From contig JBBCBC010000024.1 of NCBI GenBank assembly GCA_037126765.1, positions 19,193,554-19,257,553 of the forward strand: a stretch of DNA of 64,000 nt, in the 5' to 3' direction. A program made the translations under genes and the position numbers. This document shows, piece after piece, positions 22,625 to 34,200 of the stretch; position 1 is the first letter of the stretch, and each line of letters opens with the position of its first letter. The stretch is from Stenogyne calaminthoides. Taxonomy: Eukaryota > Streptophyta > Magnoliopsida > Lamiales > Lamiaceae. The notes under the pieces were generated by a model that saw only the letters and a list, made by a program, of their open reading frames with translations, was not told the origin of the DNA and made no database searches.

Positions 22625-23760
22625 AAGTCAATTCTTGGAATAGGTGTTACCGCCAAAACTTAGTCTTGAAAAGATTGAATAGTCGTCTCGATTCCTTAAG
22701 TCGGCACGATTTGACATTTGTAATAATAGTCTGGATACTTTGGGATGTCAAATCGTCGTAAGCTTATCCAATTATCAGTCGCGTGTTTCCTACGAGCTGT
22801 CCTTGCGGTGCTAATTTCTCTAAAAGGCTTTGAGAAATCAAATTTGCATTTGCACCCTTGCTTGGCCTCTATAAATTGGACCAATGATTTACACAACATA
22901 ACCCATTCACCATACTTATCTTCTTTGTAAATCATGTATTCCGGTGAACCCTTATTTCCGGTGAAACTTCCGGCAAAAACCTTTACCCCTTTTCAAGTGA
23001 TTTCAGCTTCTCAAATCAACCTTGTGTGTCCCTTATTACTGCTTTCGTCGTCATCAAAGATTACACATACAATTATTGCCAAGCTTCTCTACCATCGAGG
23101 CGGCGGATCTGCTATCGCAAATGAGAAGACACTTCTCCTAACCGTATGCACCTTGTGTGCCTATCGAGATGACGAAATTAGCATCAACAGACTTAGTCTG
23201 ATACAAAACATGAGTTTGGTATACGATCTTGATCAGACAATAACTGATCTTCGTATATCAACTCAATATTTGCATGTGACACTTGTGGTCGTATGGTCTT
23301 TGGACCACATCTTTGGCACTTGTGTCCCATTTAACAGCTGGAGAGCCCATTAAATTTAGGGCTAGGGGCTCCTGGCTTAGAAATCCTTCAACGCCGCTCT
23401 CGCTCCTAACTCCGAAGCTCTGAGGGTGGCTTTAGGATTATTTCAAAGCCTTTCACACCCCTTTTAGGGTTAAGTGGGGGAAAATGGGAGCATCGGGCTT
23501 TAAAATCTTTAACGCCTCTCTCCCCCCCCCTTCTAGGGTTAGGCTTAGGGTTTTCGGTTTATGGCTTATGTAATGACCTCCGGGTCCTTTTGTACTTGTA
23601 ACTTGTAATGTAAATCTGACCTTCGGGTCTTTATCAATGAAAATTTCTATTATTCCATTGTTGTGTAAATTTTCTGTTTTCTTATGCGATGTAAGCTTTA
23701 ATCTTGTGAAACTTGCTTGTTGAATATTAGCTTAATCGACTTACAAAGTATGAAATAACC
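22625..23760. other. About 1.1 kb block present in E2 but not E1
   Basis: Between RNase H and the additional ORF, E2 holds sequence with no counterpart in E1. It includes a 79-codon minus-strand ORF at 22935-22696 (MIYKEDKYGEWVMLCKSL... ending YYKCQIVPT). Upstream of that lies a C-rich region with CTAGGGTTAGG and CCCCCCCCCTTCTAGGGTT words (23370-23560). The composition differs from the flanking GATCAG-rich DNA. It could be a captured gene fragment or a decayed insertion; I do not recognise the peptide and see no clear target duplication. Confidence 0.55.
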
Positions 23761-23999
23761 AAACTGATTTAATCTGATAAATCTTTAATCTGACCAGTTC
23801 CTTTCATCTGATAATTCGTAAATCTGATTAGTTCCTTTCATCTGATAATTAAGAACTGATCGATTCCTTTAATCGATAATTAAATGAATCGATCGGTTCC
23901 TTCTCATATCATTTCCTTGACTGATCTTCTGATCAGTTGAGATACCAAACTCAATTGATTCCTCTTAACCTGGTTAGTCTCTTAACCAGCTGGTTCTGG

Positions 24000-25801
24000 A
24001 GATCAGTCCATCAAACATTTTTGGTGCTTTTTCTCCAAGATCCAGAAGCCCTAGTTCATTGCATAATTCTCTAATCGATCTCAAATAGTGGCTTGGTTAG
24101 AATATCTCCTTTTTTGTATATCCGTATGAATCTTTTCCATTCTCGATATTCTTCTTTTCAACATGATCTCTTATAAAATGGTGTCCGACATCCACATGCT
24201 TGCATCTTGTATGTAGAAACAGATTTTTTGAGTGATTGCAATAAGACTATTATTGTCACGAGAATATAGGTACATTCTTAGCTACAATGTTATAATCCTC
24301 ACCGACTAAGCGAGAGCGGTTGGGAGCAACAAATTTTCCTGCAGCCCATATATTCTCGCTTTATAGTAGATGTGTCGCAATCGATGTCCGCTTTTTGAAA
24401 ACCACGAGATCGGTTTACTACCTAAAAATCGACATGTTCCCGAGGTTGACTTCACATCCAATTACGCAACCTCCATAATCGAATCGAAATACCCACTAAG
24501 TTCTAGATTATCATCGATGGGTAAAATAAACCAAGGTTTATCGTCCCCTTCAGATACTTAAGAATCCGCTTAGTCGCTTCCGTGACTTTGCATTGGATTT
24601 GCACGAAAACCGCACATACACCTACTTTGCAAAAGTGATATCCGGTCGGTCCGGCGGGCAAATGTATAGTAAAGATCCAATGAGAGCCCTATATTCTTTC
24701 TCGATTGGTTTTCGACCATCCTCATCTGGATCCATCTTGAATCCAAATATCATAGGAATTTTGGCTTCCTTACGCTTTTGAACTCCAAACTTAGCCAATA
24801 AACTCCTAGTGTACTTTGCTGGCGGATGAATATCCCTTCAGTACTTTGCTTAACTTGTAGACCCGTAAAAAGTAACTCATCCGACCCATCATGGACATCT
24901 CGAACTTCCCTTGCATCGAACTTTCAATTTTTCACATAGACTCTTGTTGGGAGATCCAAGATGATGTCGTCCACATAAATCAAACCATCGTAATATCTTC
25001 TCCATCTTCTATTCTGAATAAGGTTCTATCCACTATTCCTTTAGTGAAACCACTGTCTATCAAGAACTGAGAGAGTGTATCATACCAAGCTCGAGGAGCT
25101 TGTTTCAGGCCATAAAGAGCTTTTCTTAAACGGTACACCTGGTCGCCTTTTTTCAAAACCCGGAGGTTGTTCAACATAAACTTCCTCGCCTAGTACCCCC
25201 CGCTTAAGAATGCACTCTTTACATCCATCCGATACACAATAAACCCTCTCAGGGCAAAGATATGCCAAAAACAAATTAATGGCTTCGGGTGAGCGACTGG
25301 TGCAAAGGTCTCATCATAATCAATTCCTTCTGATTGTGAATACCCCTTAGCAACAAGTCTTGCCTTATTTCTGGTTATGACATTATTCTCATCTCTCTTG
25401 TTCTTGAATACCCACTTTGTGCCAATCACATCTTGATGGGTTGGTCTGTCCACCAGTTTCCAGACCTGATTCCTTTCAAACTGTTCCAGTTCTTCTTGCA
25501 TGGCTAGAATCCAGTTTGCATCACGTAAAGCTTCCTCTACTTCAGTTGGTTCCTTCAAAGACAGATAACAACAATACATGGCACTTTCACCAATCTGATG
25601 TCTAGTTTTAACTCTATCAGATGGGTCTCCGATGATCAGATCAGTTGGATGACTGGTTATCCAGGTCCTTCTTTTTTGATATGTGTCTGTTTGGAGAACA
25701 TCATCCATTTCTGATAGTAGTTCATTACTAGAGATTGGGAGTGGTGCAGAGTTATTATCCACTTGATAAGAACATGTCTCAGCTGATGTTGGACTCATCA
25801 T
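24000..25801 (-). pseudogene. E2 reverse transcriptase and RNase H, heavily frame-broken
   Basis: Open pieces at 25801-25190, 25274-25080 and 25177-24980 carry WVFKNKRDE, ARLVAKGYSQ, EEVYVEQPPGF and KALYGLKQAPRAWY. Further down, the DNA for a YVDD box is present at about 24965-24985 but one base out of frame. RNase H sequence (24000-24700) is recognisable only by alignment to E1. Most breaks are one-base losses where E1 has CAG or CTG. Unlike E1, the YVDD codons are intact, so the underlying gene may have been functional. Confidence 0.87.
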
Positions 25802-25885
25802 GTGATGATGTCTGTTCGTGGGAACTTCAGGTGTTCCCCCGAACCCGGATGGTTCGATTGATATCGCCTCACCGCATCAACTTCT

Positions 25886-27363
25886 TCATTGACAGCTTGT
25901 TCGCACCTTAGGTCCGATTGACCGGTGAATCACCGGATCTCGAATATATACTGTTACAAATTTTGATCCTTTTTCCTTGATCCTTAGCTGATCCATTTTC
26001 TGTGCATCAGGTACCGGTTGATCTGGTACTTCTTGTTCTGAGGCAGATTTCTCTTGTTCAGAAGATGTTTCATCAAAGACTACATGTGGTGTTTCTTCCA
26101 CAACTAGGGTTCTTTGTTGTAAACCCCCGAAAAGCCTTGCTGGATAAGGAATATCCTAAGAATATACCCTCATCTGACTTGGCCTCAAAAGTCTTCAACT
26201 GACTCTTCCCATTGTTGTGTATGAAACACTTACACCCAAAAACATGGAAGTAAGAAACACGAGGTTTTCGCCTTCCACAGTTCATAGGGTGTTTTGTAGT
26301 GAGCCTTAGTTAGAAGACATATGTTCTGAGTGTGGCATGCAAGATTGATGGCTTCGCCGCCTAAACGGCTTGGTGTTGTATGTTCACTAACATAGTGCGA
26401 GCGAACTTCTTTGAGTGTTCTGCTTTCTCCGCTCGCTACACCATTCTGTTGTGGCGTTCTTGCGGTGATGTCTCATGTCAGATACCAAACTTAGTGCAAA
26501 AAATCAGTAATAAAAGAGTTCAGAAATTATGTACCTTTATCTGATCTGATTTTCACTATACTGACACCCTTTTCATTTTGTAGTTTCTTGAGCAGCTCAG
26601 GTATCTTTGTTGTTGTCTCATTCTTCTTATACAAGAATACAACCCAGGTAAACTTGGAATAATCATCCACGATTACCAGAGTATATTTAAGGCGTCCGCG
26701 AGATCGACCGGTGTAATCGGGTCCAAATAAGTCCATATGGAGCAAATACAATACTATCTTTGGATGCTGGTCCAGGGATTTCCTTGAATGAGGCTTTAAC
26801 CTGTTTTCCCTTCTGACATGCGACACATGTCTGATCCTTAGAGAATACCTCATTCGGAAGTCCCTCCACCAAAGACATCCTTGCTATCTTGTTAAGAGTT
26901 TTAAAGTTCAGATGACTCATTCTTTTGTGCCAGAGCCAACTGCTACTTTTGGAACTCTTAACAATCAGGCATGCATTTCTTGGACAACTGTTCCAATCTA
27001 CTGTATAAATCGTGCCTTTTCTAGAACCAGTTAACAAGATCTGTTGAGTAGCTCGATTTTTGATAGTACACTAATCAGTCGAGAACTTAACACTGAATCC
27101 GTTATCGCAGAATTGTGAATCTGATAACAAGTTATGCTTTAAACCTTCGACATACGAGACTCCAAAGAACTCCAGACATCATCATTCTCTAAGGTTCCGA
27201 ATCCTCTGGTAAAACCAAAGTTATCATCACCAAAGAGTACACATGGGCCACTTTGTTCTGTGTAAGAGCTAAGGAGATGTTTGCTTCCAGTCATGTGCCT
27301 TGAGCATCCACTATCGATGTACCAGATAGTTGCTTGTACACCTCCTTTGTTGGTCAGACCCAC
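25886..27363 (-). pseudogene. E2 protease and integrase, frame-broken
   Basis: The protease active site WYIDSGCSRHMTG lies in 27363-27139. GAG-pre-integrase (SWLWHKRMSHLN, CVACQKGKQVKASF) is in 27037-26687 and the integrase core (VDDYSKFTWVVF, VKIRSDKGT) in 26853-26527. The QQNG-ER block lies at about 26450-26400 but is garbled by CAG/CTG-to-CG changes. The integrase C-terminal part (GRRKPRVSYFHVFGCKCF) is in 26285-26073. Similarity to E1 at DNA level is high throughout. Confidence 0.88.
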
Positions 27364-27539
27364 GCGAACCCCGCAACCAAATCAGTTTTAGGTACCCCTT
27401 TTGGATTGGGTCCTGAGGGGTTAGGGTTGGTTTTAGGGATCCATACAAACAGGGCACTTCTATTGTAATCAGATAGATCAGAAGGCCTGATTTGTCTCCC
27501 ATACATATCAACATAATCATACGTCTCTTTATATGCTTT

Positions 27540-29951
27540 CTAATTAGTATGATTATTCGTGTGAGCCTTGGGTGACTTAGAAGACTTGGGATTTTTCTTT
27601 ATATTTTGTCTTTTTTTAACCCAGTGGGGCTCAGGTGTAGCAGCCCTAGGTTTCTGATTGTAAGGGTAGGTACGACTGCTACCATTAAAAGATTCATATC
27701 TTTTTGGCATAAATGGTCTTAGCAGTTTACCTTTAGCTTGCTTGTTAGGCAGCTGACCCTGATTAGGTTTCATTTTAGATTTTCCTTTGACAGGTTGTCT
27801 TTTCTGATACCTAATCTGCTGGTCAGGTTGAGGTCTCTTCAGAAGAACTGGGTTCTTCTGTTGATTCCTCGGCTGATGCTTTACCAGTTGGGGTCCATTT
27901 ATGTTCCCTTTCTGATTAGGCACCTGCCTTACTTTGTCAACATATCTTTTTCCCTTATCAGATACAAGTTTAGCTTTTAGTGTATCTTTGTCAGAAACTC
28001 GTTTGATTACACCTTTTTGAAGTGAACCAGACGGGGCTTTTGAGGATGTAGAAGGGTCTTCATACCCAATTCCCTTCTTGTTAGTCGGTGTTCGAAAATA
28101 GGTGTTCATATCTTGAACGGTTTTAGATGACTTCGTGAAAACCTCTATTTTCTTGCGCAAACTATCCTCAGTAGATTTTAGACTCTCATGTAGTCGGAAT
28201 AGCTCATCAAATTTAGCTTGAAGGATTTTGAAATCATCAGCTTGTTGTTTGTTGATTGCTAGCTGATCTTTGATCCGCTTCTCCCCGATCGTAAGATTTA
28301 ACTTTCGAGAATGTTAAGTTCCTCGATTTTCCGAAAGCGGTTTCAATGATTTCGATTCAAAGAGTTTTACTGAGAGCGTTCTCTTTAACAAGCTGATTAT
28401 TTCTGATCCTTAACTTGTCATTCTCAGCTTCCACTATTGTATAAGTGTCTACCGCGTTAGAGAGATCATCAAGCAATTGCTCAGAATAGAGCTGCAAGTC
28501 AATCTCTCCAGCAGGTGTGCTAATCATAGCAGGTGTGGAAACAGAAAAAGCAGAAGGTTTGGAGGTTACCTCAGATTGGTCCTCATTGGCCATCAGGCAG
28601 ACTTCATCGTCATCTGAAGAGAATATCAGATCTTCATTCTCGTGGAAGTCAACAGCACTGCTTATCAGACAGAAGTCTTCTACAGATGAGTACCCAGAAT
28701 CCTCAGAGGGTAGATAGGAGTCATCAATTCCAGATGTGTCAGTGACCAGGGCTTTCCTGTCTCTATAACGTTGCTCTCTTCTGTTCCGCTTCTCTTCTCT
28801 TTCTTTTGGTGTCAGGTCTGGGCAATCTGCACTGTAATGACCTGGTTTCTCAAAGTTGAAACACGCCCACGATCCACGGAACTTCTTACGCGGTGAGTCA
28901 TTCCGTCTCAGAATCTGTCGGTGACTTTCCTTTCGATAGTAATCAACTCCTTCATCGATCTGTTATCTCTTCTCTCATTTGTCAGATCATCTCTTTTATT
29001 TTCTTCTCTGTGATCTCTTCGATCATCAGATCTGGTTCTTTCTGGAGATCTGTCAGCTGGTCTCCTATCTCTTCCTCTGCTGTTTTGATAATCCCTGTAA
29101 AATCTGCGATACTTACCAAGTTGAATGTTAGATTTTTCAAGTTTCTGAAAGCGAGCAATCTGCTCGCTTGACTCATTATGTTTCCAACGGTTTCGATGGC
29201 CTTCGATCTGCTTCTTTGGTTGCTTTTAAACGCGAATCGATTTAGGCGTTGAGGCTTCAGCAGTCGTCTCTTCTTCATCTGCTTGTCCTCTTTCAATCAA
29301 GTCAAACTCGTGAGCTTTAAGGCTTAGGAACAAGCTACTCGGCTTCATCTTTGAAATGTCTTGGCAATCCTTGATTACCGTGACTTTCATGTCCCATTTC
29401 TTGGTGAGAGATCTTAAGATCTTGTAGTTGATATCTTTGTCTGACATCTCTCTACCAAGTTCTCGTAGCTTATTTACTGACATAGTGATCCTTCCATCGA
29501 GCTCGTTGATGGTCTCGTTGGGCAACATCTTTAGTTTTTCAAACTTCACCAGTTCGGCTTGTAGTCGGCTGTCTTTGATCTGATCATTTCCTTCGCATAT
29601 CTCAGCAAGAGTATCCCACATTGCTTTCGCGGTTTTGAGATATTTTATCTTCTCCTTGGTGACTTTATCCATCGTCTTCATGATTATATGCCTGGCGATT
29701 GTATCTAGAGTATACAGCTTTCTTTCCTCTGCATCCATCAAGGCTGGGCTTTTTCGCACAAGACTTCCCGTGGCAAAGTCTAGATCTCCTGCTGGGTTGT
29801 CGTGATATATGATGATGGGTCCTCGTTCAATGACTTCCATCATTCTGCTGCTTATCGATCCTAGATGGTTGCACATATATATGGCCCAATCTGCATACTC
29901 ATCAATTGAAAACTTAGGCAAATCATGATACATACCAGAGGTATTATCCAT
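27540..29951 (-). pseudogene. E2 gag and gag-protease linker
   Basis: Start at 29951 (MDNTSGMYHDLPKF); 241 codons open to 29226, giving the complete N-terminal gag domain that E1 has partly deleted, including RITMSVNKLRELGREMSDKD and LSLKAHEFDLIERG. An Arg-rich middle (29296-28982) and a zinc knuckle near 28870-28820 follow. There the second ligand reads Phe (CFNFEKPGHYSADC) while the last Cys is kept, the reverse of the E1 defect. An acidic segment and coiled coil (28593-28357) lead to the linker 28160-27540 with PKRYESFNGSSRTYPYN. Confidence 0.88.
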
Positions 29952-30070
29952 GCTGAGATTTTGAAAAACGAATGAGTTTTAAAACGGTTTTTCAAGATCT
30001 GTTCAAATGACCACAAAGGTTCTTCCTCAAGAACCTATGATACTCAAAGCCAGTGGTCTGTAGAACCACT

Positions 30071-30082
30071 GCTCTGATACCA
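30071..30082 (-). other. E2 primer binding site
   Basis: TGGTATCAGAGC on the element strand, two bases from the 5' LTR. Confidence 0.95.
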
Positions 30083-30084
30083 CT

Positions 30085-31656
30085 TGTAGGTCCCGAACGG
30101 GTTTCGTGAGGGCAGAAGTCTAGAGGGGAGGGGTGAATAGACTTCTGAAAACTTTTTCGTGCAGATCAGGTGTGATTGCAGTTTGCCTGATCAGAGTGCA
30201 AGTGAATCAGTTTGGACTGATATCTAACTTACTAATCGCCTGAAGGCAGATCAGTTCGGTATCTATCAGTTTAACTGATTGTGCGGAAGCTAATTTAAAC
30301 CCGTGTGAAAAACCAATTTAACAAATCAGATTCTAAAGTTGTTTTCAATCAGATGACTATGGAGTCAATCTGATCAGATCAGAAACTTGGTGCTAGGTGA
30401 TCTTAACTCAGAATATGTATGCAGCTTTAAATAAGTTGTGTGCAATAGTGTAAAACAGTTAATCAAAACAGGTAAAGCACACAAGATTTATAGTGGTTCG
30501 GACAATCAGTCCTACGTCCACTCTTCCCTATCACAAGGGGCACCTACTTAACCAACTGGACTTAGATTATTGTGTTAGTCCAACACATTGCACCAACAGA
30601 TATTTATAGAGTTCTCACTCAACCGATCCCAGAAATCAGAACTAGAAACCCTAGTCTGAAATCTTGCTAAACAAACTTAACCTAACTTTGGGTTTTGGGT
30701 AAGATTGTTGTTTGTTCCAACTTTGAAATCTTTCCTAGTATTTAAGTAGCCTAACAGCTAGAGGAAAAGATTTATGTGCTAAGAACTATGGGATGAACAC
30801 TTAGAATGTAATCTTCAAGGTTGTGTTCTTCGTGCGGAAATTTGACTATAGTTTGAGCTTCTTGATAGTTTTTCGTGTCTTCACTCTGAAGAGTAATCCC
30901 ATATTTATAGACCTCGAAATCAAAGAGCCGTTGGAAAGCAATTTGAATTTTTGGTTATATTTGGTAGACTTCCAGGATTGATGTGACGTGCTTCAGGAAC
31001 GGCATGGCCGAAAGCGTGAATAGTATCCTTTATAGCCGTTTGACTAAGCGAAGATCAAATCCGTGATTTGCCGCTCCGCTCATATACGTGTCTTGTTCTT
31101 ATTGGTTAACAGAAGCACTTTTCAGTGTTTTGGTTCTACCAACTAAGGTTGACATTCTTTTGTTCAGATCAACAACGTATGATTTGGTGAAACATCGATT
31201 TCCACCGGTGTGGTGACCGATCGATCTGGCCCGATCGATCTACCTGATAGAGTCTTCTGGTGCCAGTTGTCTTAGCTCAACTAGCAGACTCGGCTGATGT
31301 AGGTCTTCTGGTCTGATCTTCTGGTAGTCATCTGATCTTCAGGTCTTCTGAATTTGAATTTCATGACTTCAGCTGATTATCTGACTTATATCAGATCGTC
31401 TGATCTTCTATCCTTTCCTTGCCTTCTGGCCTGTCGGATATCAGCTGATCTTTTGATCTTCTGATCTTTAGATCTGACCTATACATATTGAGGTTCCCCC
31501 TCAATATGTGACCTATCTTATACATCAGTTGTTCTATACAATAATTATCAACTGATAATCTTATAACTGGTAATAAAAACATCAGTCAGCTAACAGGTCT
31601 GACTGGTCTATTACATGTGTTTTAGAACTTTCATCAAAACTCTAAATTTCCCAACA
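30085..31656 (-). repeat. E2 5' LTR
   Basis: 1572 bp, TATA-like CTATAAATAT on the element strand at 30901-30910. It ends exactly at the AAATC duplication (31657-31661), after which the last six bases of TRIM LTR 2 (CTAACA) remain. Confidence 0.95.
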
Positions 31657-31667
31657 AAATCCTAACA

Positions 31668-31852
31668 GAAATTGCCAATTTTTGTCGAGAAGCGACCGAG
31701 GACGGAGTGGATTCTTCTACGGGAGAATCCTGCTGCTGGGATTTGATGGATATTTTGGTGAATTTGGGGGGCGGTGGTGCGTGGAGGAGGAGATTGAGTT
31801 TATTGGTGGTGAGAGATGGAGAAGATGATGATGGGTGTAGTATTAGCGCCAT
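31668..31852 (-). pseudogene. LPA2: LPA2 exon 1, 5' part (transit peptide), separated from the rest of the gene
   Basis: Start ATG at 31852. The first 61 codons read MALILHPSSSSPSLTTNKLN, then a basic, Ser/Pro-rich stretch (LLLHAPPPPKFTKISIKSQ) and SSVASRQKLAI. This has the look of a chloroplast transit peptide: few acids, many Ser and hydroxylated residues, an A after the initiator. The frame stops at the TRIM junction (GAAAT at 31668-31672). Translation through it reads into TRIM and E2 sequence within a few codons. It continues in frame with 15237 and below on the uninterrupted gene. No other transit-peptide exon lies near 15243. Confidence 0.83.
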
Positions 31853-32192
31853 TTTTCGTTTAGTTAGTTTATTATTAGGTTATTTGTTTTCCATGGTATA
31901 TATTTATCCATCGCTTTATTATTTTCCTTCTCAATTGAGAAATTCTGATCGACATTTTGAGAATCTCCTAGCATCTATTGTAATTCAATAAATTTTCTTC
32001 AATAAAATCATCTCAAATTATTAAAATTCATTAATTACTCATAATTAAAGATAAGTGAACTTCTCAATGGAATCTTGAATCATCAAGTTAAAAATATACA
32101 AGGACATAATTATCCAAAATCAATATAAAACCTCATAAAAGAAGATTGAATTGAATAATAGACTTTTTTGTTTACGCAACTCCTCTCCCAGT
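31853..32192 (-). promoter_or_regulatory. LPA2 upstream region
   Basis: AT-rich, no ORF. On the minus strand a TATA-like GGATAAATATATACC lies at about 31897-31911, roughly 50 bases before the start codon, a plausible but unproven core promoter. A Mutator-like element begins at 32202. Confidence 0.4.
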
Positions 32193-32269
32193 GTTTCTCT
32201 CAATGTTTTTAAAATTGAACTGGCCGTCGAATCAGATGATGAATTGGGTTACTAGGTCATTGGTTCGAT

Positions 32270-33270
32270 CGGTTGAACTGTTATAAAAAAAACCGAATGA
32301 TTCGGATTATTTATGAAATATATATTATATATATAAGAAATTACAATAATCATAAAATTTAATATCATATAATATATAATTAGTAAAATCTCAAGTATTC
32401 TAATTTATTGTATTACTCCTTAATTATAGCTCTTATAATCAAGATGATTGACCAATTCCTTATTTAGTTAAAGATAGTTGAAGATACGCATCACCAAGTC
32501 AATTGATCGATCAGTTGAACCGTTATAAAAAAACCGGATGGCTCAAATTATTTATGAAATATATATATATATATATATATATATAAGAAATTACAATAAT
32601 CATAAAATTTAATATCATATACTCCCTCCGTCCTATTTTTTATTATCCATTTACTGTAGACACAGAGATTAAGAAGAAGTAGGAGATAATATTATTAAAT
32701 GGTGTAAAGTGGGTTTGGTTGAGAGAAATAATAGTATTAAATGGTGTAAGGTGGGTTTTGTGGAGAAAAATAATAGTATTAAATAGTATTGAATGTTGCT
32801 TTATTGTCTTATTTGGAAATGGATAAACAAAATTAGGACGACTATTTATGGAAAGCGGATAATCAAAATCAGGACGGATGGAGTAATATATAATTAGTAA
32901 AATCTCAAGTATTCTAATTTATTGTATTACTCCTTAATTATAGCTCTTATAATCAAGATGATTGATCAATTCCTTATTTAGTTAAATATAGTTGAAGATA
33001 CGCATCACCAAATCAATTGATCGATCAGTTGAACCGTTATAAAAAAAACCGGATGACTCAAATTATTTATGAAATATATTATATATTTATAAGAAATTAC
33101 AATAATCATAAAATTTAATATCATATAATATATAATTAGTAAAATCTCAAGTATTCTAATTTATTGTATTACTCCTTAACTATAGCTCTTATAATCAAGA
33201 TGATTGACCAATTCATTATTTAGCTAAAGATAGTTGAAATTACGCATCACCAAATCAATTAATTGACCAA
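32270..33270. repeat. Three tandem ~245-bp units inside the Mutator-like element
   Basis: Each unit runs GTTGAAC(C/T)GTTATAAAAAAA, then TTATTTATGAAATATA, AGAAATTACAATAATC, CTCAAGTATTCTAATTTATT and AATCAAGATGATTGA. Unit starts are near 32270, 32513 and 33025; the second is lengthened by the Stowaway at 32622-32883. Confidence 0.88.
32622..32883. mobile_element. Stowaway MITE, 262 bp
   Basis: Left end CTCCCTCCGTCC, right end GGACGGATGGAG, flanked by the dinucleotide TA (32620-32621, 32884-32885). The empty site is preserved in the neighbouring tandem units, which read ATATCATATAATATATAATT without it. Classic Tc1/mariner-type MITE. Confidence 0.93.
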
Positions 33271-33944
33271 TTAAATATGCATGGTATTATCAATTATAGA
33301 ACCATTGAAATCCTGTAAAATCCTTCTCTATTTCTTCGGCTATTGCCATGACATCTTCTTCCGTAATACAAAAGGGGCTGCATCTAATGGGAGAAGGAAG
33401 AATGTGCAGGATGCAAAGGTAATTTGCATTGCACTTTTAATTTTTTTGCTAAAAATAACTGGGTTAACCGGTTCGGCGGTTCGGCCGGTTAACCCGGTTT
33501 TAATCGGTTCCCATTGGTTCTTATATGACTCGTTGTTCGCTAATAACCGGACTGATACCGTGACCGGTTCCCGATTAACTCGGTCGAACATGCCAGTCCG
33601 GTCCGGTTTTAAAAACATTGGTTTCTCTCTCTAGGGTTGCACTTGTTAGATTGTGGCGGCGCCTTGTGCTTGTGACTTTTCCTGCCAATTCTAGCTATTT
33701 CTACCCCGTACTGGAATTGTGTCCGTACACTTTTTCATTATTCTCTTTTGTTGGGAGATGAATTTAATAAAGATATATGATTTTGATTAGATCTCAAAAC
33801 CCCTGAGTATGACATGTTCAGATTAATCTTAATAGTTGAGTCGATTCAGTTTTAGAGTATTCAGGATGATATCTGCAAAATGTATAGTCAGCAGATATAG
33901 ATCAGGATAGGATCTGAAGATTCTGAAGACTTAGTGAGAAACTG

Positions 33945-34200
33945 AGAATCAAGACTCAAGAAGAAATCGAGAATCAAGACTCAAAGGAGAAACCGAAGCC
34001 AAGTTTCAAAGATGAAATCGAGAATCAAGACTCAAAGAGAAATCGAGAATCAAGACTCAAAGATGAAATCGAGAATCAAGACTCAAAGAGAAATCGAGAA
34101 TCAAGACTCAAGTGAGAAATCGAGAATCAAGACTCAAGAAGAAACTAAGATATCAAGACTCAAGAAATCAAGAATCAAGACTCAAAGAAGCGACTCAAGA
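33945..34200. repeat. Purine-rich minisatellite in solo LTR
   Basis: Repeats of GAGAATCAAGACTCAA separated by short AGAGAAATC or AGATGAAATC linkers, giving units of about 25-30 bp. One strand is almost free of T outside the ACTC words. An 81-codon ORF across it is only the translation of this repeat. Confidence 0.9.

Larger units (their letters stand above)
16788..31656 (-). mobile_element. Complete Copia retrotransposon E2, same family as E1, nested in TRIM LTR
   Basis: 14,869 bp with LTRs at 16788-18357 and 30085-31656, both TGTAGGTCCCG...CCCAACA on the plus strand. The target duplication AAATC is at 16783-16787 and 31657-31661. Internal order on the minus strand: primer site, gag, protease, integrase, RT, RNase H, an unrelated 1.1-kb block, additional ORF, polypurine tract. 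LTR sequences are nearly identical over long stretches, with differences clustered in short patches, so insertion looks recent. Yet the pol frames are heavily interrupted. Many breaks are CAG/CTG to CG changes against E1, which may be consensus errors. Confidence 0.96.
32202..33620. mobile_element. Mutator-like non-autonomous element with 9-bp target duplication
   Basis: The 9-bp duplication GTTTCTCTC flanks it (32193-32201 and 33621-33629). The ends are inverted and imperfect: AATGTTTTTAAAA...GGCC at the left, the reverse complement AATGTTTTTAAAACCGG at the right. The right end is rich in CCGGTT words (33470-33610). It encodes no transposase. The middle consists of three tandem units of about 245 bp, one carrying a Stowaway MITE. 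The 9-bp duplication points to the Mutator superfamily; the terminal repeat is short, so the family is not certain. Confidence 0.75.

Noticed and set aside
22934..23353. 139-codon plus-strand ORF in E2
   Set aside because: Overlaps the unknown block antisense to the better minus-strand ORF; composition is not protein-like and nothing is recognised.
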